Assembly (NCBI RefSeq): GCF_003429005.1
Contig: NZ_QVQV01000001.1
Coordinates: 62,001 to 126,000, forward strand
Length of the DNA: 64,000 bases
Direction: 5' to 3'
Source: Paraburkholderia sp. DHOC27
GTDB taxonomy: Bacteria > Pseudomonadota > Gammaproteobacteria > Burkholderiales > Burkholderiaceae
Part shown: piece after piece, positions 53,108-62,753 of the stretch
Layout of the letters: every line of letters starts with the position of its first letter
Position numbering within the stretch: position 1 is the first letter of the stretch
Notes under the pieces: model-generated
Told to the model about the DNA's origin: nothing
The model's database searches: none
What the model saw: the letters and a program-made list of their open reading frames with translations, nothing else
Program-made: the position numbers and the translations under genes

Positions 53108-56068
53108 CTACGAGTCAGTCGTGCGCAGGCCGATCTGGAAACTATCGAGCAACGCTCGCGCCTGTTGCAGATCGGCGGTGGCAAACCCCTCCGTGAATTT
53201 ATCGTAGGCCGCTACGAGCACGGACTCGGCCTGCGCGGTTTCACCCTGCCGGTGTTTCAGACGGGCCATGCTCATTGCCGCGCGCAGCTCGAGGAACAGC
53301 GCACCTTGCTGTTGCGCGCTTTCGAGCGCCTGCCAATACAGCGCTTCGGACTCGCCCAGCGGATCGAGTCCGCTCGCCCCGGCAAGAATGTCGCCCTTGA
53401 TCCGCAATAGCTCTGCGATGCACCACAGTTCGTCGTGCGCCTTCGACCAGGCGAGGGCTTCCTCGATCGTCGTCAACGCTTCCCTCTCTCGTCCAAAGCC
53501 GAGCAAACCCTGCGCGTAGAGGCCGGCGAACATGGAGTAACGCATGCCGATATGCTCGCGCCGGAGTTGCTCCAGCGCATCGGAGAGGATGGCAAGGCCG
53601 GCCGGATCCTGTTTCTTCAGCAGCACCGCGCCATGCAAGCCACGCGTCATGGCGTCGAACAGAATCAGATCGTTGCTGGCCACGCTGTCCTGCAACGTGA
53701 TCATGGCCTCCTGCGCCGCATCGAGATCGCCTGCGTAAAGCGCCAGCGGGATGAAGGCAAACACCAGCACGTAACCAACGGTCAGCGTATGCCCTCCCGC
53801 CTGCGCATCGTCGCGCGCTCTTTGTGCCTCTGCGCGCGCACGCTCGGGAAAGCCCTGAAACCATAAAACGCTGGCCATCAACGAGCGCGTGCCCTCGAGT
53901 CCCCTCACATGGTTATCCGACAGGGGCGACCGGTGGCTGGGCGCGGCATACCATTCGAGCACCGCTTCCACGAGGCGCCGGGCCTCGGCCTGCCGGCCCA
54001 TGTGATGCCAGGCAAACGCCGTGATCCGGCTGCCCTCCGAGATCGACACTTCGTTGTGCGTGGCCTGCGCGATGGCACGGAATTTCCGCAGCAACTCGTC
54101 CGCTTCACCGTGCCGTCCCGCATAGACCAGACCACAACACCCGGCAAACATCGAACGTAGTTGGTATTCCTTATCATCCAGACGTTCGGCGATGGCAAAC
54201 GCATTGGTCCACGCAGAATCGACTTGCGAGACCATCCCACGCGTGTACAGCGCGGAGGCTGCCAGCGCCGTGTAGAGTTTCATGCGCTGGGTATCGAATG
54301 CAGACACCGGCAGCGCGGATAGCGGCGTGCACGTGCCGCCCTCCGCGCGCTGGAGAGCGTATTCGACGCGGCTACGGCACTCTTCCAGCGAGGAGAGCCG
54401 GACCCAAGCGGGTATTGCGGAGACAGTGAGCGCAATGCCGAGCGCGGCGTCGCCTTGCGTGGAGAACGCCCAGTTCAGGGCGGCGCGCACATCGTCGAGG
54501 GTGGGCTTATGGTCTTCCAGCCAGCGTGCGTCGGGCGGCCGGCTCCAGCATTCTTCCGTACGCGCATAGACGTCGAGGAAATGCACGGCATGGCAACGCG
54601 CTACGGTGTCCCATTCGCCTGCCTCGACGAGCTTGCGCCTCGCGTAATCGCGGGTGGTATCGAGCAGACGATATCGCATCGAATCCGACGCCGCGTTGGC
54701 GGACAGCATCGACTTGGCCACGAGGCTCGCGACGGCGTCGATCGCCCTGGCATAAGGCAGGGTGTCATCTCCCCCCACCGCTGCCGCCGAACCCAGCGAA
54801 AAGACCCCCGGAAATATACCGAGCCGGCGCAGCACGACGCGCTCGACTTCGGGCAACAACTGATGGCTCCAGTCGAGCGTGGCGAGCAAGGTCTTCTGGC
54901 GCTCGGGTGCGGTGCGGCTGCCTTGCGCGAGCGTGGCAAAGCGGTCGTCGAGGAGGTGGAGCAACTCTTGCACGCCGAACGCGTCCAGCCGCGTGGCCGC
55001 CAGCTCGATGGCCAGCGCAATCCCATCGAGGCGCCGGCAAATCTGCGCAACGGCGGGCGCGGCTTCGTCAGTGAGCGTGAACGCGCCGCTTGCGGCCGTG
55101 GCACGTTCCACGAACAGTTCGACGGCGGAATACTGGAGCGCTTCGTCCACGGTGAGACGCGCGGAATCGGGCGGCGTTTCGAGCGGTTCCAGACGGTAGA
55201 CGTGCTCCCCTACCACCTGCAGCGGCTCGCGGCTCGTGCCGAGCACATGCATTTGCGGCGCCGCCGCCGTGATCTGCTCGGCGAGAATCGCGACGGCCTC
55301 GATCACATGCTCGCAACTATCGAGTATCACCAGCTGCGGCCGATTCCGCAGACGGAAGTAATTGGCCAGCGCCCGTGGTATGTCGTCGGAGTGGACGGCG
55401 AGGCCCACTGCATTGGCCACCGCGTGAGGCACGAAACCCGGCGCGGAGAGCCGGGACAGATTCACGAACCAGACGTCGTGCTCGCCCGCCTCGACCATTT
55501 CGTGCGCGACCGCCAGCGCGACGGTGGTTTTGCCGATGCCACCGGGGCCTGTTACCGTCAGCAGCCGCACGCGCGCGAGGCGGCTCAGCAGATCGCGAAT
55601 GGCCTCGGTTCGTCCGATGGGCCGCACGAGAGCAGCGGGAACATTGTGTGCGACACGGAGGTGCGTATCCAGTGGTGCCCCGGCAAGCGGCATCGTTTCG
55701 TGCTCGACGGGAGCAACGAACCGGTAGCCACGGCCTACGACTGTTGCCACGAAGCGCTGAGTCTGCGGCCCTTCACCGAGCGCTTTGCGCAGCGCGGCGA
55801 TGTGCACCTTGAGATTGCTTTCCTCCACCACGCTGCGCGGCCAGGCGCGCGCCATCAGCTCTTTCTTGGTGATGAGTTCGCCGCGCCGCTCGACCAGCGC
55901 TGTCAGCAAATCGAGCGCGCGGCCGCCGATTACTACCCGTGAGTCTCCGTCGAGCAAGGTTTGCTGCGATGGGATCAGGCGAAACGAGCCGAACAGATAC
56001 GCTATCCCGTTCGCGTTGCGTGGGTCCGGTTCAGTGGTCGGATCGTGACTGGCCGGCGGTGGTTGCAT
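53108..56068 (-). CDS. large transcriptional regulator: winged helix + STAND ATPase + TPR-like region
   Basis: A 986-residue regulator. The N-terminal OmpR/PhoB-type DNA-binding domain spans about 25-118 (ALDLLTALVERRGELITKKEL, then VVGRGYRFVAPVE). A P-loop ATPase of the STAND/NB-ARC-like type follows, with Walker A GPGGIGKTT (174-182) and LVILDSCEHV as Walker B. The remaining 500 residues are helical, TPR-like repeats that should act as the sensor. Such proteins switch on ligand binding and ATP exchange; the regulon is unknown. Upstream of it lies the third dispersed repeat rather than a regulated operon. Confidence 0.85.
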   Translation of the reverse strand: MQPPPASHDPTTEPDPRNANGIAYLFGSFRLIPSQQTLLDGDSRVVIGGRALDLLTALVERRGELITKKELMARAWPRSVVEESNLKVHIAALRKALGEGPQTQRFVATVVGRGYRFVAPVEHETMPLAGAPLDTHLRVAHNVPAALVRPIGRTEAIRDLLSRLARVRLLTVTGPGGIGKTTVALAVAHEMVEAGEHDVWFVNLSRLSAPGFVPHAVANAVGLAVHSDDIPRALANYFRLRNRPQLVILDSCEHVIEAVAILAEQITAAAPQMHVLGTSREPLQVVGEHVYRLEPLETPPDSARLTVDEALQYSAVELFVERATAASGAFTLTDEAAPAVAQICRRLDGIALAIELAATRLDAFGVQELLHLLDDRFATLAQGSRTAPERQKTLLATLDWSHQLLPEVERVVLRRLGIFPGVFSLGSAAAVGGDDTLPYARAIDAVASLVAKSMLSANAASDSMRYRLLDTTRDYARRKLVEAGEWDTVARCHAVHFLDVYARTEECWSRPPDARWLEDHKPTLDDVRAALNWAFSTQGDAALGIALTVSAIPAWVRLSSLEECRSRVEYALQRAEGGTCTPLSALPVSAFDTQRMKLYTALAASALYTRGMVSQVDSAWTNAFAIAERLDDKEYQLRSMFAGCCGLVYAGRHGEADELLRKFRAIAQATHNEVSISEGSRITAFAWHHMGRQAEARRLVEAVLEWYAAPSHRSPLSDNHVRGLEGTRSLMASVLWFQGFPERARAEAQRARDDAQAGGHTLTVGYVLVFAFIPLALYAGDLDAAQEAMITLQDSVASNDLILFDAMTRGLHGAVLLKKQDPAGLAILSDALEQLRREHIGMRYSMFAGLYAQGLLGFGREREALTTIEEALAWSKAHDELWCIAELLRIKGDILAGASGLDPLGESEALYWQALESAQQQGALFLELRAAMSMARLKHRQGETAQAESVLVAAYDKFTEGFATADLQQARALLDSFQIGLRTTDS

Positions 56069-56194
56069 GGTCGAGTGGTCAGGTTTTAGCCTTTTGTAAG
56101 TCTACCTGTGTTTTGTAGTGCTATCTGGATTTGGTTTGTCGTCGTTTTTTTTATCCTTCTCTGTTTGGTCTTTCTCTTTCTGGCCTTTACTTTT

Positions 56195-56434
56195 GGCCTT
56201 TCCTTGATTTCTTATTGGTCTATTTGTGTTGCCCCTGTGCGGGGCGGCACCTACTTTTCTTTGCCGCCGCAAAGAAAAGTAGGCAAAAGAAAGCGGGCTC
56301 ACACCGCCAGCTTGTAGGTGTCCACCACTCGCCTCATATCGAGGTGGTCCGAGACGAGACGCGCTCTCGCATCTTCCCTCTTCGTGACACAGCAGTCATC
56401 CGCTCCGCGTCGCGCTGCGCGCTCCGTCGTTGGG
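56195..56434 (+). repeat. dispersed repeat, copy C
   Basis: The copy starts GGCCTTTCCTTGATTTCTTA and has the hairpin GCCCC-TGTGC-GGGGC, the hairpin TACTTTTCTTTGC/GCAAAGAAAAGTA (56252-56264 and 56269-56281), the GCGGGCTCACACCGCCAGC block, and ends near GCGCGCTCCGTCGTTGGG. It matches copy B at both ends and copy A over the first two-thirds. It lies about 125 bases upstream of the regulator start. Confidence 0.88.
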
Positions 56435-56947
56435 TTCATCGCCCTTTTGCTAACTCCGCTTGCGGTACTCATCGCTTCTACACTGCCTTGTGCAAGCAGA
56501 ATCTGATCCACTTGCCGCCAAACACTAATGCTCGGATTGAAGCTTGAACAGGCTCGTTATTTAATTTAGGCGCGCTTAGTTGTTTGCGATTGAAACGTGT
56601 TGCTGTTTCCTACGACGCGGGTAACTCGCCTCTCATACAAAGCAGCCTCATCTGGTACATCCCCGTTTTCAAAATAACTACGCTTTGTGATGAACGCCTT
56701 CGCGTCCCAGTGCGTGTAAGCGTTCGTTTCGAATACCAAACGTATAAGCAGGGGTACCCAGAATATGAACAATGAGAGACTTAGTAGCCTTACGCAACCG
56801 TCAGCCCGTCCACAGACATTGCTGAAGCCACAATCGTGGCGACATATACACAGTAAGTCATCCTGAATCAGCCTTCGCTCCTGTCATCCCTGTGGACCGC
56901 GCAGGAGCGCCAATCGTGTTGCACCATCAACTGACAGGCAAAGAAAA
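56435..56947. other. AT-richer gene-free stretch with a paralogue fragment
   Basis: Bases 56455-56493 are a copy of 13 codons (AQGSVEAMSTASG on the - strand) of the gene at 58995-60146, with all five differences at third codon positions. The rest, about 56520-56940, is visibly AT-richer than the flanking genes, and no frame has a convincing start or family match. Confidence 0.6.
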
Positions 56948-58825
56948 ATGGCTCAGGATTCACACGACGAACGCGTTGCACCCGGCGCACAAACAATCCT
57001 TCATCCCTCTTGCACGACTCGACCCGTTGGAGACCTGGACATAAGCGATATCGTCGCAAGTGCCGATGCGGAATTTGGGGTTCGTCGTCTGGAAAAAGCC
57101 GTAGAGCTTTATCAGATCGTGCTGCGCAACTGCCCTGATCATTCGCACGCTTTACACCGCCTGGCACTCGCGGCTGTACATGGAAACAGGTTCGATGAGG
57201 CACAGACTTACATTGAGTCGGCACTGCGAGTCGCACCCGATAATGCAGAACTGTGGGAACACGCAGGATTGATTGCGGCAAGCAGAGGCGCATATGGGCG
57301 TGCAGAGATCTGCTATCAACGGGCCATTCGCATTGCTGGTGGCACAGTCACGCTGCACAGGAATCTGGGTGATTGTCTTCTCCTGTCTGGCCGGTCGCTC
57401 GAAGCCAGGGAGCAATACCTGAGAGTGATTGCACTCGAACCGCAGCTGCATCATGCAAATCGCGCGCTGGCTCAAATTTGTGAGCAGTTTGGCGATAACG
57501 TCGGTTCGGCAAACTATTGGGATCACGCATGGAAACTCAATCCAGCGGACCCGCTAGACGGAATCTCTCTGATCACGGCTCTCGCAAAAGTCGGTCGTAG
57601 CAAACGGCTTGAGGAAGTCGTTGACGAAATGAAGCGGCGGTTTGCGGATAACGTGCCTGCATTGGAGAGACTAGCGTTTGTGTTGTACAAACATTATCTG
57701 CATACCGAAGCGCTGGATGTGATACGTCATGGGCTCATCGTCGCGCCGAGGTCGGCGCCGTTACATCACTACGCAGCACTCACGCTTGGCGTCTGTGGAA
57801 GAGCGGAGGAAAGCCTGTCGCACAGCATGGAAGCCGTCCGGCTCTGGCCGGAAAATCTGGAAATGCAATATCACCTTGCCGGGTTGGAGCTTGCGCGCGG
57901 TGAATTCAAGGAAGGATGGAAACGGCACAAGGCAATCTATGCACTGCCAAACCCTGAATTGGTGATACCGCTCGGCATACAGGAATGGAACGGCGAACCT
58001 CTCGAAGGGTGCGAAATTCTGCTGGTCGGTGAACAGGGTGATGGCGACAAGATTCAATGCATCAGGTTCGCGGAGTGGCTATCCGCGCAGGGTGCCAGGA
58101 TAGATCTGCTCGTGACAGGCCGACTTGCGGGAATCTTCGCATCCATGAAGTGCATCAGGGCAGTCTATTCGTCCACGGCGCCAGCGGGGCAATACGACTA
58201 CTGGACCTACCTGATGAAGATACCGGAGTACATGGGACTCGAGGTGTCGATGTTGCCGGCTGTCACGATTCCGTACCTCTTCCCGACACCGGAGAAGGTG
58301 CACCACTGGCGCAGTCGCCTTGATTCGATGTCAACGCCTCCGGGCAATGTGAAAGGCCTTCGCATCGGCGTGGCGTGGGCGGGAAGAGCGCGTTACATCT
58401 GGGACCGATTCAGGTCAATTCAACTGGACTTGTTCAAGCCTCTGTTCTCGTCACCTGAGACGTCGTGGTATTCAGTGCAGAAAGGTCCGCGTGAGACCGA
58501 ATCTGAAGCGCTTGCGAACGAGTTCGATATCCATACCCTGGGTCCGTTGATAGACGACTTCATGGATACGCTCGCCATCCTCGAAACGCTTGACCTTTTG
58601 ATTACCGTTGATACGTCTGTTGCGCACCTCGCGGGTGCGGCTGGGCGTCCCGTATGGGTTCTCGTCCCTGCCTATGCCCAGTGGCGATGGCTCGGCGACC
58701 GGACCGACACGCCCTGGTATCCCTCGATGCGTGTGTTCCGCCAGCGAGAACTGGACCACTGGGAGCCAGTGATCGAGGAAGTGCGACAAGCCTTGCTAGA
58801 AATCAGGTACGAAGGAAATTCGTAG
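56948..58825 (+). CDS. TPR protein with C-terminal GT9-like glycosyltransferase domain
   Basis: A 625-residue soluble protein. TPR-like helical repeats fill about 30-330 (HRLALAAVHGNRFDEAQTYI and similar units). The C-terminal half has the heptosyltransferase-like pattern LLVGEQGDGDKIQCIRFAEWL (about 358-378), RIGVAWAGRARY and LITVDTSVAHLAGAAGRPVW (about 556-575), ending with DTPWYPSMRVFRQ. It resembles the protein at 60392-62521 in domain order and end. Codons are less GC-rich than the neighbours, suggesting later acquisition. Acceptor unknown; no signal peptide, so it acts in the cytoplasm. Confidence 0.8.
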   Translation: MAQDSHDERVAPGAQTILHPSCTTRPVGDLDISDIVASADAEFGVRRLEKAVELYQIVLRNCPDHSHALHRLALAAVHGNRFDEAQTYIESALRVAPDNAELWEHAGLIAASRGAYGRAEICYQRAIRIAGGTVTLHRNLGDCLLLSGRSLEAREQYLRVIALEPQLHHANRALAQICEQFGDNVGSANYWDHAWKLNPADPLDGISLITALAKVGRSKRLEEVVDEMKRRFADNVPALERLAFVLYKHYLHTEALDVIRHGLIVAPRSAPLHHYAALTLGVCGRAEESLSHSMEAVRLWPENLEMQYHLAGLELARGEFKEGWKRHKAIYALPNPELVIPLGIQEWNGEPLEGCEILLVGEQGDGDKIQCIRFAEWLSAQGARIDLLVTGRLAGIFASMKCIRAVYSSTAPAGQYDYWTYLMKIPEYMGLEVSMLPAVTIPYLFPTPEKVHHWRSRLDSMSTPPGNVKGLRIGVAWAGRARYIWDRFRSIQLDLFKPLFSSPETSWYSVQKGPRETESEALANEFDIHTLGPLIDDFMDTLAILETLDLLITVDTSVAHLAGAAGRPVWVLVPAYAQWRWLGDRTDTPWYPSMRVFRQRELDHWEPVIEEVRQALLEIRYEGNS

Positions 58826-58994
58826 AAGTCGGAGTGCCTTGTCCATTTTGAGGTGAATTCACCGGCTTCTTGGGGGTGCGCTGCGGTCTGTAAGTCGTGC
58901 AAGCAAATGCGCGACGCTAGTGAAGCCGTGGGAAAAGAGGTTTGCTGGCTGACTCAGGAAGCCTCTTTCTCACGCGCTTTTTTTCGAGTACCCG

Positions 58995-60146
58995 TCACGC
59001 GGATACATGCAGAGGTTGCGACATCATGCTCGCGATCGTGCCGTCAGGGCGTCTGAAAATCGTCGTGCCATGTCCCGTTGCATCCAGTTGTTGCACGGAC
59101 AACACTTGCGAAAATCCCACGCTCACCGATTGCAGCGTAGCCGCTGTCTGCGCTACGCCGCCCGTCGATGCACCTTCATTCGTCTGACTCGCGGCTTGAC
59201 TCATACGCTTGAGGGCATCCTGCGTGTCGGCGTCACCGTAGAGCCTCGGATGCTTCGAATTCGCGTTCAACCAGTCGAACAGGTTGTAGTTCGCATTCCC
59301 TGAGCTATTGGATGCTGCGTTTTCACTGCCACGCTGTGAATCGTATTCCACCGCTGTGTTGCCGCTCGCGGTACTCATCGCCTCTACACTGCCCTGCGCA
59401 TCGAAGGAGGATGCCTGTTGCGACATCACATACGAATACGCCATCGTCTCGGACAAAGGCGAATCAGCGCTCGAGGTATCCGCACCATTCAATCCATTCG
59501 GCGCGCCGGCAACATAAGCCGCGCTATCAACGGAAGGTGCCCCCTGACCGTCCCCGCCCATGTTCGCGGCCAGGAGCCCGTACGTCGAGCCGCTTTGCTC
59601 CGTGAGCGATACGCTGAGCTGCCCCGTCTCCAGATCGAGGCCGATCGACACTGACCCCGAACGCTCGCTCACCGCCACGGCGCTCGTTAAGCTGGACTGT
59701 CCCGCATAGACCTCGGCCGACGATGCGCTCGCGGTCGTCGTGTCTTGGAACGCCGCCGAGAGGTTGATGTCCCCACCCGCGGCAAGCTGCCCGGCGAGGC
59801 CGCTGACGCTCGCAGCCGCCTGTTGCGCGCTAAAGCCGTTGGCCTGCAGGAAGGCGCTCAGCGCTGACGTGAGTTGCTGGTTGGCGCCGTCTGTCATTTC
59901 ACGGTAGCCCGTGGTGGGGTCGACCGTGGTCGTGGATTGCAGCATTTGCGCGAGCGTCAGCGCAAGTTGCCCGGCGGCGGTGTTGGCCGTCGCGGAGCCC
60001 AGTTTGGCATCCAGCGACACCGAGGCCTGTTCGACGACTGCCTGTTCGACATCGCCACCCGCGCGGGTCACAGTCCCCGACTGCGTACCGGCGTTCGTCG
60101 CGGAGAGCACCGTCGCGCTCAGTTGACTGCTGATGGTATTGGCCAT
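58995..60146 (-). CDS. Ser/Thr/Ala-rich protein without signal peptide, unknown function
   Basis: The frame is open to 60644, but the part before the ATG at 60146 is Arg/Pro/Ser-rich and unlike the rest; from MANTISSQLSATVL onward the composition is uniform (383 residues). It has no signal peptide, no Cys and no membrane segment, and is dominated by Ser, Thr, Ala, Gly and Gln with several helical segments (TAAGQLALTLAQMLQ, ALSAFLQANGFSAQQAA). This resembles substrates of signal-less export or flagellar-type proteins, but no family is recognised. It is flanked by two TPR-glycosyltransferase genes and diverges from the second, which makes it a possible glycosylation target. Confidence 0.65.
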   Translation of the reverse strand: MANTISSQLSATVLSATNAGTQSGTVTRAGGDVEQAVVEQASVSLDAKLGSATANTAAGQLALTLAQMLQSTTTVDPTTGYREMTDGANQQLTSALSAFLQANGFSAQQAAASVSGLAGQLAAGGDINLSAAFQDTTTASASSAEVYAGQSSLTSAVAVSERSGSVSIGLDLETGQLSVSLTEQSGSTYGLLAANMGGDGQGAPSVDSAAYVAGAPNGLNGADTSSADSPLSETMAYSYVMSQQASSFDAQGSVEAMSTASGNTAVEYDSQRGSENAASNSSGNANYNLFDWLNANSKHPRLYGDADTQDALKRMSQAASQTNEGASTGGVAQTAATLQSVSVGFSQVLSVQQLDATGHGTTIFRRPDGTIASMMSQPLHVSA

Positions 60147-60391
60147 TGGGATTGAATCAACATCCTGTATCGTCGAATTGATCGAGTTGATCGCTGTATT
60201 CACAAGAACGCCGGGTTTCCTCGACGCTTCAGCGAGGCCCACGTGTATATCGGAAGAAACTGGCCATTTCTTTAGCGCAGAGATCCCGCATTCCCCAATC
60301 CCTGGAATTCGCATCAGTAGCGGGTCAGGTAATATGCCTACCTGCGCTGAAGAGCGCCGCAGCACTCTCCTACGACGACCACCCTCGCACC

Positions 60392-62521
60392 ATGCCCCAC
60401 GCGTCCAAGCATGCGCTTGCAGTTGAAAGCCGCAATCAACGAGCGGTGTCGCTCTATGCGGAAGGTAAATTTGCTGACGCGTTGGCAATGATCGCGCCCA
60501 CGCTACAGTCAAGCACGGAAGCGGCGCACGCGTTGAAGGCCGATGCATTGAACATTGCGGCGACCTGCTCGCTGCGTCTGAACCGGGTAGCGGACGCAGA
60601 AAACTACTGGCGACAGTGCATCGAAACACAGCCCGATTTTGCACCGGCCTATGACGGTCTCGGCATGCTGTACAAGTCGCTCAAGCGCCTGCCAGAGGCA
60701 GTGACGGTCTACCGTACGTTGCAAACGCTGCGCCCCGGCATGGCGGAAGTTCATAACAACCTCGGCACCCTGCTTCACGATCTGCGCCGGTTGCCCGACG
60801 CGGAGGCGGCGTACCGGCAGGCACTCGCGCTTCGTCCCGACTACGCGCAGGCCTACTTCAATCTCGGTCTCGTGCTGCACGATCTGCGCCGTTTGCACGA
60901 CGCCGAAACTGCATACCGTGCTGCGCTGGCGGCACACCCGGACTACGCGGAAGCCCACAACAACCTGGGCAACGTATTGAAGGAACAGGGACGTCTCGCG
61001 GAAGCGGACGCCGCCTACCGGCAAGCGTTGCTGATCAAGCCGCATTACCCTGCCGCCCTCAACAACCTGGGCACGCTCCTTGAGGCGAGCAACCGGCTCA
61101 CCGAAGCCGAACTCGCGTTTCGGCTCGCCGTCACCGTGCAATCCGATTACGTGGAGGCGCACGCCAACCTGGGCGCGTTGCTAGTCAAGCTCAAACGGTT
61201 GCCCGAAGCGGAAACCGCGTTGCGTCAGGCCATATCGCATCGGCCTGGCTTTGGCGAGGCTTACTACAGCCTCGGCAATGTATTGCATGCCCAGGGCCGA
61301 CTGCCTGAAGCCGAAGCGGCGTATCGGCAAGCCATCGCACTGCGCCCCGATCTCGCGGAAGCGCATCACAACCTCGGCGTCATGCTCGCCGCGCTCGACC
61401 GGCTACGCGAGGCTGTCGCGTGCGTTCAGCAGGCGCTGCGCCTACGCGCCGGTTACGCTGAAGCGCACTACAACCTTGGCAACATCCTCAAGCGCCTCGA
61501 CCGTCTGCCGGAAGCCGAAGCCGCCTTTAGAAGCGCCCTCGCGTTGCGTCCCGACTATGCCGACGCCCATTTTTATCTGGCCACATTGCTGCTTGCCACC
61601 GGCCAGTTTGCAGAAGGATGGCAACGCTACGAGTCGCGCTACGAGCATCCCGGTTTCGCGCATCACAATTCGCGAACCCTGCTGCATTGTCCGCAATGGC
61701 AAGGCGAGCCGCTGACAGGACGCTCGTTACTGGTCTGGCAGGAAGACGGACTCGGCGACATGATTCAATTCAGCCGTTATCTCGCACTGCTCAAGGCGCG
61801 GGGAGCCGCCACCATCACGCTCGCCTGCGCGCCGGTCTTGCGCAAGCTGATGACCGGCGTGGATGGCGTCGATCGTATCGTGGACCCGCACACGGCGCTC
61901 TCGCAAGCTGCGCAATACGACTGCTGGACGAGCCTGATGAGCGCGCCGTGGCATGCACGCACCACGCTCGCAACCATTCCCGCCGCCACGCGTTTCGTGC
62001 TCGATCCGGGCAGCGTCGAACGCTGGCGGGCAAGGCTGGATACGCTGCCCGCTGGCCGCAAGATCGGCCTCGTGTGGAAAGGCAATCCGCAGCATCACAA
62101 CGACGCGCATCGGTCACTGCCTTCGCTCGCGACGCTGGCTTCGCTCTGGACGCTGCCGGAGGTGAACTTCGTGAGTCTCCAGAAAGGCCCCGCAGAAAGC
62201 GAGGCGCACGACGCGCCCGCGAGTTTGCCGCTTCTGCACCTCGGCTCGGACGTGCAAGACCTCGCCGACAGCGCCGCCATCATCAGCCAGCTCGATCTGG
62301 TGGTGTGCGTAGACACGTCGGTCGCGCATCTCGCTGCTTCGCTGCGTCGGCCATGCTGGATATTGCTGCCGGCAACAGCCGTGGACTGGCGATGGCTGCA
62401 CGGCAGAGACGACTCGCCGTGGTATCCGGATACCGTACGGCTGTTTCGACAAGCCGCGGGCGAGCCGTGGACTGCCGTGGTCGAGAGAGTGCGGCGCGCG
62501 TATATCGAGCAGTTTGTTTAA
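60392..62521 (+). CDS. TPR protein with C-terminal GT9-like glycosyltransferase domain
   Basis: A 709-residue soluble protein with about ten consensus TPR units (about 15-400), each with the LGN.L...GRL.EAE.AYR.AL.L.P.Y.EA pattern. A GT9-like domain follows (about 435-700): LLVWQEDGLGDMIQFSRYL, KIGLVWKGNPQH, VCVDTSVAHLAASLRRPCW and the final SPWYPDTVRLFRQ. The same domain order is seen at 56948-58825, but the codons here are as GC-rich as in the rest of the window. TPR-linked transferases often modify proteins on Ser/Thr. The start is the first ATG after the shared divergent region; no clear ribosome site is seen. Confidence 0.85.
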   Translation: MPHASKHALAVESRNQRAVSLYAEGKFADALAMIAPTLQSSTEAAHALKADALNIAATCSLRLNRVADAENYWRQCIETQPDFAPAYDGLGMLYKSLKRLPEAVTVYRTLQTLRPGMAEVHNNLGTLLHDLRRLPDAEAAYRQALALRPDYAQAYFNLGLVLHDLRRLHDAETAYRAALAAHPDYAEAHNNLGNVLKEQGRLAEADAAYRQALLIKPHYPAALNNLGTLLEASNRLTEAELAFRLAVTVQSDYVEAHANLGALLVKLKRLPEAETALRQAISHRPGFGEAYYSLGNVLHAQGRLPEAEAAYRQAIALRPDLAEAHHNLGVMLAALDRLREAVACVQQALRLRAGYAEAHYNLGNILKRLDRLPEAEAAFRSALALRPDYADAHFYLATLLLATGQFAEGWQRYESRYEHPGFAHHNSRTLLHCPQWQGEPLTGRSLLVWQEDGLGDMIQFSRYLALLKARGAATITLACAPVLRKLMTGVDGVDRIVDPHTALSQAAQYDCWTSLMSAPWHARTTLATIPAATRFVLDPGSVERWRARLDTLPAGRKIGLVWKGNPQHHNDAHRSLPSLATLASLWTLPEVNFVSLQKGPAESEAHDAPASLPLLHLGSDVQDLADSAAIISQLDLVVCVDTSVAHLAASLRRPCWILLPATAVDWRWLHGRDDSPWYPDTVRLFRQAAGEPWTAVVERVRRAYIEQFV

Positions 62522-62753
62522 GGCGCGCAGCGCAGCGAGTCATTGCATGCCGATAGCCCGCACTTAATGGGCTGCTTCAATCACCATACGTGGTTGACGT
62601 TTCCAGAAAACCGGCAATACTTCGAAACACTGCACTCCCGATTTTTCTTTAATTCAATGTTCCCTACGCTTTGCGTCGACCGTCGACGCAATGGCGTGGT
62701 GCGTCTGTGCCTCACCTCCGCATGGCACACATTCGAATCCGGAGAGTCCTGTC

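Noticed and set aside
56299..56511. 70-codon - strand frame through repeat copy C
   Set aside because: Most of it is repeat sequence; only the 13-codon paralogue piece is informative, and no ribosome site supports expression.
56566..56772. 68-codon - strand frame (starts FIFWVPLLIRLVFET)
   Set aside because: Start would be TTG without a ribosome site, no family match; AT-rich DNA gives such hydrophobic frames by chance. It could be a decayed gene piece.
60147..60644. 166-codon N-terminal extension of the Ser/Thr-rich protein
   Set aside because: Overlaps the divergent transferase gene and has a different, Arg/Pro-rich composition; the ATG at 60146 begins the uniform sequence.
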